Notes under the pieces: generated by a model
Database searches by the model: none
What the model was told of the DNA's origin: nothing
What the model saw: only the letters and a program-made list of their open reading frames with translations
Shown: positions 7,924-13,563 of the stretch, in pieces
Numbering within the stretch: the stretch's first letter is position 1
Layout: every line of letters begins with the position of its first letter
Made by a program: the position numbers and the translations under genes
Source of the DNA: Myxococcota bacterium
Lineage (GTDB): Bacteria; Myxococcota_A; UBA9160; PR03
Direction of reading: 5' to 3'
DNA: 18,320 bases
Assembly (NCBI GenBank): GCA_030066475.1
Contig: JASJBO010000055.1
Coordinates: 1 to 18,320 of the forward strand

Positions 7924-7929
7924 ATTATA
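7924..7929 (-). promoter_or_regulatory. Putative -10 element TATAAT
   Basis: On the minus strand GACTATAATCACG contains a perfect -10 hexamer, rare in such GC-rich DNA. It lies 38 bases upstream of ATG 7885, giving a leader of about 30 bases with GGAGG placed correctly. The -35 at a 17-base spacing is poor, so the promoter may rely on the -10 or on an activator. Confidence 0.45.
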
Positions 7930-8132
7930 GTCTGCGCGAAGAGGAATCGCGCACCCCAGCGAGACGAGTTGGCAAGCGCGATGAGTCCCTTGCGGAGCCG
8001 GGTGGCCATGCTGTCACCTGGCCGACGGCCGAGTCTGTCTCGTAGCCAAGCCTCGAAGCGGAGGGCTCCTCGAGGTGGCAGGGGGGCGTCGCCACCGAGC
8101 CGGGGTGTCTCCGTGCACCAGGCTGCGTAGGC

Positions 8133-8981
8133 TCAGAAATCGACGCCCGACCGTGACGTCCCAGCAGCCTCATAGACTCCCGCCGTCTTGGTCCTTGCCA
8201 CGTCGTCGACCCATGTGTCCATCTGCTGGAGAGCTCGGAAGACCTCGCAAGCGCGCCAGGCGGGCTCGCCCTTGTACTTCTCTTTGTCGTCGCCGTACTT
8301 GAAGCTGAACTCGGCGAAGACGGGGCCATCGACGTCCCGGTCCTCGCGGTACCAGGCGACGAGCGCGCATTCGCATTCCAGCTTGGGGTCCTGGCCGATC
8401 TGGAAGTCGGCTCCCGTGACCACGAGCTCGCGCGCTGCGAAGCCGACGGTCTCGATCGAATCGTCCTTGCGATACGCGTCAGCCAGCTGCCGGGGAAGGT
8501 CCGGGAAGAGCTTCGCACAGTCCCTCAACGTCTCGAATGGCTGGTCGGCGTTGACTTCCTGGGTCGTCGAGTAGCTGAACAACGACACGAAAGGGGTGCG
8601 CTTGAAGGTCGGCTTGAGGTCCTCCTCGAGCTTGGTCCGGGACCGGCCGGGGCCGGCGGAGTCCATGTCGCGGTCCTGAGCCAGGTAGCGGTCGGGATGG
8701 CGGAACTTGAGGGTGACCTCGCTCCCATTCCGGTCCGATCGCTCCCGAAAGACATAGCCGTTCTCGCGGAGGCGGTGGTCCGCGGTGTCGAGGAAGCGCA
8801 CTGTCCTTCGCCGCTTGATCCGGTCCAGTGTCTTGTCTGTATCGATCACCGAGGCTCTGACGGCATTCTCGAAGTCGGACCAAAAGCCCGTAGCTGCCTC
8901 GAGGACCTGCTGCTCCTCACCCGCAAACCGCTCCGCCCGGAGCATGATCTTGTACTCGCGAGATGTGACTCGTGTAGGCAT
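8133..8981 (-). CDS. CYTH-like (triphosphate tunnel metalloenzyme fold) protein
   Basis: The product is 282 residues. ATG 8981 has AGGGGG seven bases upstream. The layout matches the CYTH fold, an eight-stranded tunnel that binds triphosphates or polyphosphate with Mg2+: N-terminal REYKIML (Glu9 and Lys11, a reduced form of the ExExK signature), then RRRTVRFLDTADHRLRENGY at 57-76, the basic strand VFRERS, and SEVTLKFRHPDRYL at 87-100 with Lys92. Acidic KLEEDLKP is at 117-124 and a late strand VFAEFSFKYGD near 235. Known members are thiamine triphosphatases, class IV adenylate cyclases and tripolyphosphatases; which reaction applies cannot be told. It could be catalytically weakened, since one signature Glu is absent. 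No polyphosphate or CHAD partner is adjacent. Two overlapping hairpins sit on its leader. Confidence 0.62.
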   Translation of the reverse strand: MPTRVTSREYKIMLRAERFAGEEQQVLEAATGFWSDFENAVRASVIDTDKTLDRIKRRRTVRFLDTADHRLRENGYVFRERSDRNGSEVTLKFRHPDRYLAQDRDMDSAGPGRSRTKLEEDLKPTFKRTPFVSLFSYSTTQEVNADQPFETLRDCAKLFPDLPRQLADAYRKDDSIETVGFAARELVVTGADFQIGQDPKLECECALVAWYREDRDVDGPVFAEFSFKYGDDKEKYKGEPAWRACEVFRALQQMDTWVDDVARTKTAGVYEAAGTSRSGVDF

Positions 8982-8987
8982 TGGTTG

Positions 8988-9023
8988 CCCCCTGGCCAGG
9001 GCCGTTGCTGCGAACGGCTCCTG
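8988..9023 (-). promoter_or_regulatory. Leader hairpins overlapping the ribosome-binding site of the CYTH-like gene
   Basis: Two competing structures can form just upstream of ATG 8981. A perfect palindrome CCCTGGCCAGGG at 8990-9001 covers the AGGGGG ribosome-binding site (8988-8993). A longer hairpin pairs 8997-9006 with 9013-9023 (CAGG-GCCGTT against AACGGC-T-CCTG, one bulged base). They share 8997-9001, so only one can form at a time. This would allow translational control, but no ligand or protein is indicated. Confidence 0.35.
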
Positions 9024-9213
9024 ACAAGCAAGCCCCGACGGGGACTACGCTTCGCACCTTGCATCGGGTGCAGAGCAAGTCGGGGCGAGAGGCGCCCGAG
9101 CCGGCACCTGCCATGCTACTACGCCAACGAGGACGATGTCACCAGCCGAGTGGAACGCCGTCTCTATTCGCAGCGTCTCATCGGGGTCCCGGCGGCGAGC
9201 CAGAGCAGTACGC

Positions 9214-9313
9214 CAGCGGCGTCGGCTCTCGCGTCGCCGCGATCCCAGAACTCGGCACGTGTCTGTTGATCGGCGGTGGTCTCGTCCTACTGGCTCGAAG
9301 GGGGCGGCGATAG
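9214..9313 (+). pseudogene. Remnant of a PEP-CTERM sorting tail
   Basis: The plus-strand frame ending at TAG 9311-9313 finishes VAAIPELGTCLLIGGGLVLLARRGRR. This has the three-part layout of a PEP-CTERM signal: a Pro-Glu-x motif (PEL instead of PEP) followed by Gly-Thr, a transmembrane helix, and a basic terminus. Upstream codons in the same frame look random, while another frame reads SRVERRLYSQRLIGVP just before, suggesting frameshift decay. It is probably the dead 3' end of a PEP-CTERM gene; a chance match is possible. Confidence 0.4.
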
Positions 9314-9477
9314 CAGGCGCGCTCAGTGGCGAGAGGAGGGCGTCGCAGCTGTAGCGGCCTCCTGCTCCGGCAGCTCGGCCCTCCGCCACTCGTCCGACGC
9401 AAGCGACAGCAGGATTCGGCGGCACCTCCATGCCGCCGTCGGACGGGCTCGGCGCGCGTCCCTGAGCAGGGTCCCCG

Positions 9478-10479
9478 TCAGTCGCTCTCGCCGAAGGGGC
9501 TCGCCAGCGCGGCGGCCTCGGTGCGGATCCTCTCCATCGTCGCTTCGTCGATCTCGAGCGCGCGCCACGCGTGCTCGAGCGTCTTCGGCGAGCTGCGATC
9601 GACGCTCGTGTGGCTGCTCACGAAGTCGGACGAGGTGGCGGTCGCCTCCTCGGGGTCGCCGTCGGACTTGGGCACCACGCCGTAGCCTGTCTCGTGGGCC
9701 AGCTCGTCCGCGATGGCGACGCAGGCGGCGAGCGGATCGGGCTCGCCCTTGACCATCACCTGGTGATGCGCTGCGATCGCCGTCCGGGTCTCCGCCGAGA
9801 GCTCCCAGTGGGTCGCCATGATCTCGCCGGCGCGGGCGTGGACGCGGTCGAGGGCGGGCCAGATCGCGATGAGATCGGGCTGCCTGCCGCGGCCCGCCTT
9901 CTCGGAGAGGGCGAGCAGCGTGCCCGCCACGCCCACGTCGTGGAGCAGACCGGCCAGGAAGGCGTCCTCGCCGCCGATCGCTGCGTGCTTGCACACGACC
10001 TTCGTCAGGTGGGCGGTCATGGTGCTGTGACGGCGCAACAGCTCCATGGCTTCGGCGTGGTCCTTCGAGCGGAAGACCCTCAGGTTCATGACGATCTGCA
10101 TGACGATGTCGCGCAGGGTGTTGAGCCCCACGCGCATGAGCGCCTCGCGCAGGGAGCGGACCTCGGCGGCGCCGGCGTAGATGGGGGACTGCACCAGCTT
10201 CAGGACCCGACCGGCGATCATCCCGTCCTGCTCGAGGAGGGCCACGACGTCGTCGATCTCGACGTCGGGACGTCGGGAAAGATCCATCAGCTCCATGGCG
10301 ACCGCGGGCAGGGTGGGCGGCTGATAGTCGGGCGCCTCGAGGCTCGCGATCAGGGTGGCGGCCATGCTCTCCTCGTCGAGCAGGACGTCGTCGTCCGCTG
10401 CGATGGAGGCCTTGCCCTGTCCGTATCCTTCCTCGCCCTTGCTCTTGCCCAGCTTGCGACCGCGCTTCAACAGGCCCAT
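9478..10479 (-). CDS. HDOD domain protein with HD-type residues retained
   Basis: The product is 333 residues from ATG 10479 (GAGAGGATGGAACG upstream). A basic Gly/Lys-rich N-terminus (1-25) and a linker precede an HDOD domain at about 50-265. Diagnostic pieces are PPTLPAVAMELMDLSRRPDVEIDDVVALLEQD (53-85), VLKLVQSPIYAGAAEVRSLREALMRVGLNTLRDIV (92-126), His151, FLAGLLHDVGV with His180-Asp181, His224 and AAHH at 237-240. HDOD proteins are usually non-enzymatic scaffolds that tie signalling to cyclic-di-GMP, chemotaxis or stress control. This one keeps several metal-ligand positions of the parental HD fold. The C-terminal 65 residues are acidic and low in complexity. A second HDOD gene lies 53 bases upstream on the same strand, so the two are likely co-transcribed. 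It is cytoplasmic. Confidence 0.85.
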   Translation of the reverse strand: MGLLKRGRKLGKSKGEEGYGQGKASIAADDDVLLDEESMAATLIASLEAPDYQPPTLPAVAMELMDLSRRPDVEIDDVVALLEQDGMIAGRVLKLVQSPIYAGAAEVRSLREALMRVGLNTLRDIVMQIVMNLRVFRSKDHAEAMELLRRHSTMTAHLTKVVCKHAAIGGEDAFLAGLLHDVGVAGTLLALSEKAGRGRQPDLIAIWPALDRVHARAGEIMATHWELSAETRTAIAAHHQVMVKGEPDPLAACVAIADELAHETGYGVVPKSDGDPEEATATSSDFVSSHTSVDRSSPKTLEHAWRALEIDEATMERIRTEAAALASPFGESD

Positions 10480-10532
10480 GATCGTTCCATCCTCTCTTCC
10501 CGCGCGGGTTGGTTCCGCGCCAACCCGGCCCG

Positions 10533-11396
10533 CTAGAGCAGGCCGCGAATCTGCTCGCGCACCGCCTCCAGCTGGAGAGCGAAGTACTCGAGGCGTTCAC
10601 TGTCGACACCCAGCACTTCCGCGCTCTGCTGGCCACCCAGGCCGAGGGCGCCGCAAGCGAAGGGCGAAATCTCGAGCTGCTCGCACAGCGCATCCGCCAG
10701 CCGGACGAGATGCAGCTCCACGGTGTCGTGCCGGAAGGGGAGGAGCTCGGCGTGGTGATCCTCGACCACCTTCACCAGCGCCTCGGGCATCTCGGAGCGG
10801 CGCAGGTACTCGGCGCCGAGGCGCTCGTGCAGCATCGCGAACGCTCGCTGGAGATCGATCTCGGAGGGCGGGTGGCGCAGGCGTCCATTGACCAGGCCCG
10901 AGGCGAGGAGCTTGAGCACCAGCAGTGAGCCGACGTCGCGGAACATGGCGGCCAGGAAGACGCGCCCGGGATCGCCCAGCTTGAGCTCGTTGGCCAGCAG
11001 GCGCCCGGTGTAGGCGCCGCCGAGCGCGCTCTCCCACAGGCGTTCCCAGACGTCGGGGAAGACCTCGAGCTCGGCGCGGTCCTCCATCTCGAAGAGCGTC
11101 CGGCAGGCGGCGGCCATCGCCACACCGGCGGTCTCGCGGAAGCCGAGGCGCATGAGGGCCTGCCGCAGGCTCTCGATGGGCACGGCCGAGGCGTAGAGGG
11201 CGGAGTTGGCCGCCCGGATCACCTGCGCCGTGATCGAGGCATCCTGGCCGATGATCTCTTCCACGCGGTCGACGTCGGCGTCGGGCTGCTCGAGACAGTC
11301 CACGAGCCGACTCGCCACCAGCGGGAAGGCGGGCAGGACGACGCTGTCCTCCACCCAGGAGCGGAGCAGCCAGTCTTCGAGCGACATCGCGGCCAC
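10533..11396 (-). CDS. HDOD domain protein lacking the HD metal residues
   Basis: The product is 287 residues from GTG 11396; ATG 11387 is an equally acceptable start, as neither has a strong ribosome-binding site. The HDOD domain spans about 18-220: LPAFPLVASRLVDCLEQPDADVDRVEEIIGQDASIT, then VIRAANSALYASAVPIESLRQALMRLGF, LAAMFRDVGSLLVLKLL and VVEDHHAELLP. The usual His-Asp is FRD (Arg153-Asp154), and the usual WxHS is WES at 121-123, so metal binding should be lost and the domain is likely a pure protein-interaction module. The C-terminal 60 residues are helical (ALCEQLEISPF, ERLEYFALQLEAVREQI). It is upstream of, and 53 bases from, the HDOD gene that keeps its HD residues, suggesting a paralogous pair acting in one pathway. 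Confidence 0.85.
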   Translation of the reverse strand: MAAMSLEDWLLRSWVEDSVVLPAFPLVASRLVDCLEQPDADVDRVEEIIGQDASITAQVIRAANSALYASAVPIESLRQALMRLGFRETAGVAMAAACRTLFEMEDRAELEVFPDVWERLWESALGGAYTGRLLANELKLGDPGRVFLAAMFRDVGSLLVLKLLASGLVNGRLRHPPSEIDLQRAFAMLHERLGAEYLRRSEMPEALVKVVEDHHAELLPFRHDTVELHLVRLADALCEQLEISPFACGALGLGGQQSAEVLGVDSERLEYFALQLEAVREQIRGLL

Positions 11397-11442
11397 GCGC
11401 TTCTTATCGGAGAACGGCCGGGCGACCGGAATTCGGAGGGTC

Positions 11443-11456
11443 GCATGCCGGGTGCC
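11443..11456 (-). promoter_or_regulatory. Possible sigma-54 promoter for the HDOD pair
   Basis: On the minus strand GGCACCCGGCATGC has the GG-N10-GC spacing of a -24/-12 element, with the GGCAC half exact and ATGC in place of TTGC. The start site would fall near 11431, about 35 bases before GTG 11396. Such matches occur by chance in GC-rich DNA, and no enhancer-binding protein gene is in the window. Confidence 0.22.
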
Positions 11457-11508
11457 GATCGGGATTTCGCTGGACCCCCGGCCGGTAGTTCGACCGAGGC
11501 CCGCGGCA

Positions 11509-11524
11509 GTCGCCGCTCGGCGAC
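11509..11524. repeat. Inverted repeat GTCGCCG-CT-CGGCGAC
   Basis: A 7-bp inverted repeat with a 2-base centre lies 80 bases past the crotonase stop (11605, minus strand) and about 113 bases before the HDOD start. No T-run follows on either strand. It may help end crotonase transcription or be a binding site. Confidence 0.25.
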
Positions 11525-11604
11525 GGCGTGACTACGCAAATCGTGTGCCAGGGACCTGGCCAGCGAGCCGGGGTGGAGGCGGCGGGACGCGCCCCCCCTG
11601 CGCC

Positions 11605-12453
11605 TCAGCGGGAGCCCTGGTTGAACCTCGGGCTGCGCTTCTCGCGCCAGGCCACGACGCCCTCGCGGGCGTCGGGATGGTGGTCCGCCACGGCCGTGCG
11701 GGCGGCGATGTCCTCGCAGGCCTGGGCGAAGGTCAGCTCCGCGGCGTTGTAGATCGAGCGCTTGAGCAGGCGCATCGCCACCTGCGGGCCGTTCGCGAGC
11801 TCGGTGGCGAGCTCGAGGGCCCGCGGCAGCAGGTCCCCCTCGTCCACGACTTCGTTCACCAGGCCGAGCTCGAGCGCCTCGTCCGCCGAGACGATCCGCT
11901 TGCGCATCACGAAGTCGAGCGCCCGCGCCACGCCGAGGTGCTGCACGAGGAGATGGTGGCCGCCCTCGTCCGGCAGCAGGGCGAAGCGCAGGGTCGCGCT
12001 GCCGAGCCGGGCTCCGCGGGCGGCGATGCGGAAGTCGCAGGCCAGTGCCAGGGAGAACCCGCTCTGGATGGCGATCCCGTTCACCGCTGCCACCGAGAGC
12101 TTGTCGAGGCTGCGGACGGCGCCGTTCAGGGCCTGGGAGATGGTGCGGAGCGCGCTGTAGGTGCCGATCGCCGAGTCGTGGCCGGCCGGGATCTCCGGCA
12201 TGCGGCGATCCGCGCCGCCGTCGTGGGTCGTGTAGGCCTGGAGGTCGTCCCCGGCGCTGAAGGCGCGTCCCTGACCCGTGAAGACCACGACGCGCACCGT
12301 CTCGTCGAGCTGGGCCTGCGCCAGCGCCTCGATCAAGTCGCGCTTCGCCGCCGAGGTCATTCCGTTGAGGCGTTCGGGCTCGTCGAAGGTGATCAGAGCG
12401 ATGCCGGGGTCCCGGACGTCGACCTCGAAGCCCGCGTATCCGCCGCGATCCAT
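11605..12453 (-). CDS. Crotonase-superfamily (enoyl-CoA hydratase/isomerase-like) protein
   Basis: The product is 282 residues, typical of the superfamily. ATG 12453 has GGAGGG about eight bases upstream; the longer open frame is low-complexity and not homologous. The oxyanion-hole segments are present: VVVFTGQGRAFSAGDDL at 56-71 and SVAAVNGIAIQSGFSLALACDFRIAA at 120-145. Aligned by eye to rat mitochondrial enoyl-CoA hydratase, the two catalytic glutamates are missing: Glu144 becomes Ser134 and Glu164 becomes Thr154. The loop reads LLPDEGG with Asp162, the pattern of PaaG-like isomerases and other non-hydratase crotonases. It is therefore better read as an acyl-CoA isomerase or another crotonase reaction than as a classical hydratase. 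It is cytoplasmic. It is divergent, by 58 bases, from a flavoprotein remnant; in intact genomes such an FAD dehydrogenase next to a crotonase would suggest lipid or steroid breakdown. Confidence 0.85.
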   Translation of the reverse strand: MDRGGYAGFEVDVRDPGIALITFDEPERLNGMTSAAKRDLIEALAQAQLDETVRVVVFTGQGRAFSAGDDLQAYTTHDGGADRRMPEIPAGHDSAIGTYSALRTISQALNGAVRSLDKLSVAAVNGIAIQSGFSLALACDFRIAARGARLGSATLRFALLPDEGGHHLLVQHLGVARALDFVMRKRIVSADEALELGLVNEVVDEGDLLPRALELATELANGPQVAMRLLKRSIYNAAELTFAQACEDIAARTAVADHHPDAREGVVAWREKRSPRFNQGSR

Positions 12454-12511
12454 CCGTTGGCCCTCCGGCTGTGGGTTGCCATCTCGTGATCCGGGGAAGG
12501 CTACCGGATCC

Positions 12512-12680
12512 ATGAGCGAGACCCGACCGCTGCGCCTGCGCGAGGTGCGCTGCTGGGACGCGGAGCACGACGTGGTGGTGGTGGGGCAGGGCGTTGCGGC
12601 CGGCGCGGCGGCGATCGAAGCGGCGCGCGCTGGCGCCGACAGGGTGGTGCTCGAGCGGATGACCCGCGGCGCCGGGGTAG
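12512..12680 (+). pseudogene. 5' remnant of an FAD-binding fumarate reductase/ketosteroid dehydrogenase-like gene
   Basis: From ATG 12512 the first 50 or so residues read as a standard start of a flavoprotein of the succinate dehydrogenase/fumarate reductase/ketosteroid dehydrogenase superfamily: LREVRCWDAEHDVVVVGQG, then VAAGAAAIEAARAGAD and RVVLERMTRGAG. The dinucleotide motif is slightly decayed (GQGVAAGAAA). The usual continuation, a Ser-rich GGGxSALSGG block, is absent and the frame becomes unrelated sequence until a stop at 12922. Members are normally 450-570 residues, so about nine tenths of the gene is lost. The start is divergent from the crotonase gene. Confidence 0.65.
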
Positions 12681-12799
12681 GCTCGTTGCGGCCGAAGACC
12701 AGACGAGACGCGAGCGCGCCTTGCCCCACCTCGCCGACAGCTGGTCGATCGCCGAGGTCTCCTGCGGTTGGCCAAAGAGAAGGGCGACGACGAGGCGCG

Positions 12800-12895
12800 A
12801 CGTTCACCGTGCTCTACGGGACGGCCGATCTCGCGACCGCGTGCTACGAGGGCACGATCCGGGACGGGCTCGATCTGGAGCCCGCGCAGGTGATC
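12800..12895 (+). pseudogene. Possible fragment of a RES-domain protein
   Basis: In the frame of the flavoprotein remnant, residues encoded here read TFTVLYGTADLATACYEGTI then RDGLDLEPAQVI. The LYxxxDxxTAxxE arrangement resembles the core of RES-domain NAD+-degrading toxins, where Tyr and Glu are catalytic. Only about 32 residues are recognisable; no N-terminal catalytic Arg segment and no antitoxin gene are seen. The assignment is tentative. Confidence 0.3.
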
Positions 12896-12900
12896 GGAGC

Positions 12901-13053
12901 GACCAGAGCAAGCTGCTGCTGAGGGAAGTGGAACGAGCGCAGAGCGAGCCCGAAGGGCGGTTCCACTCGCTGGCGTATGGGATCGATGGGCCCGCCTCGG
13001 AGCGAGCCCAACGCCGCATGCGGAAGCATGGGATCGTCGGGAGGGGCGGGCCA
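12901..13053 (+). pseudogene. Fragment resembling the N-terminus of a group II intron reverse transcriptase
   Basis: In a different frame from the preceding remnants, this stretch encodes SKLLLREVERAQSEPEG followed by RFHSLAYGIDGPASERAQRR and MRKHGIVG. The pattern LLRxVExAxxEPxxRFxSLAYxID, then RAxRRxRK, is familiar from the segment just before the first reverse-transcriptase block of group II intron-encoded proteins. The usual GVDGVT block that should follow is degraded (GIVGRGG), and no catalytic YxDD region or intron domain V is in the window. It is read as a broken mobile-intron remnant. Confidence 0.45.
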
Positions 13054-13097
13054 GCTTGGTCCCAGAAGCCCGCTCGCCGCGAGCCCGGGCGCGGAGC

Positions 13098-13544
13098 TCA
13101 GCGCACCCTCGGCGCCGCCAACCCGGTCAGGAGCAGGCCCAGACCGACAAGTGCCGCGGTCGTCGGCTCGGGGATGACCCTGATGCCGGCGCTTCCGATG
13201 CCATCCAGCGGCAAGAAGCCGCCTCGGGCCTCCACCAGCAGGGTGAGCGAAAAGGCCAGTTCGCTCGTGCCGATGGCCAGCGTGTCGAAGGAGATGCGAG
13301 CCAGCGGGAAGCCGTCGGGCTGCAGCGCGTCGAGCGCGGCGGGGTCGGTGAGCAGGGACTGTTCACCGATCCGCAGGGAACCGGGCTCGAACTGGGCGTC
13401 CGAGAGAGAGAGAGGTGCGCCGAGGAATCCGAAGAAGTCCGCCTGCACCGCGCTGACGACCGCGGCGTCGTAGTCCAGGCGTAGATCGAAGGATCCGAGC
13501 GACGGCGAGGCACCGTTGCCGAGCTCCTGGACCACCACCTCCAC
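13098..13544 (-). CDS. PEP-CTERM sorting domain protein, N-terminally truncated
   Basis: The 148-residue frame from GTG 13544 ends with a textbook PEP-CTERM tail: VIPEPTTAALVGLGLLLTG with Pro-Glu-Pro at 125-127, a hydrophobic helix and basic APRVR. Such tails direct exported proteins to an exosortase, often with extracellular polysaccharide assembly. The body (GNGASPSLGSFDLRLDYDAAVV, ADFFGFLGAPLS, EQSLLTDPAALDALQPDGFPLARISF) is a beta-rich, cohesin-like domain common in short PEP-CTERM proteins. Homology-like sequence continues upstream of the GTG (ILGSPVTVEVVV) to about 13563, then stops; no signal peptide or start codon is found. Without a signal peptide the protein cannot reach an exosortase, so the gene is probably dead. 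Its lost 5' end coincides with the start of the patatin gene on the opposite strand. Confidence 0.7.
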   Translation of the reverse strand: MEVVVQELGNGASPSLGSFDLRLDYDAAVVSAVQADFFGFLGAPLSLSDAQFEPGSLRIGEQSLLTDPAALDALQPDGFPLARISFDTLAIGTSELAFSLTLLVEARGGFLPLDGIGSAGIRVIPEPTTAALVGLGLLLTGLAAPRVR

Positions 13545-13563
13545 GGTGACCGGGGAGCCAAGG

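Larger units (their letters stand above)
8982..9477. other. Intergenic region with a degenerate PEP-CTERM tail
   Basis: These 496 bases lie between the CYTH-like start and the end of the first HDOD gene. They contain the leader hairpins at 8988-9023, a small CCCC-GAC-GGGG stem near 9033-9043, and a plus-strand coding remnant ending at 9313. Positions 9314-9477 hold nothing I can identify. Confidence 0.5.

Noticed and set aside
8069..8099. Hairpin GGTGGC...GCCACC after the CYTH-like stop as a terminator
   Set aside because: The stem is 6 bp with a large loop and no T-run follows on the minus strand.
8981..9313. 110-residue intact PEP-CTERM gene
   Set aside because: Only the last 30 residues resemble a sorting tail; there is no signal peptide and the upstream codons look random, so it is listed as a remnant.
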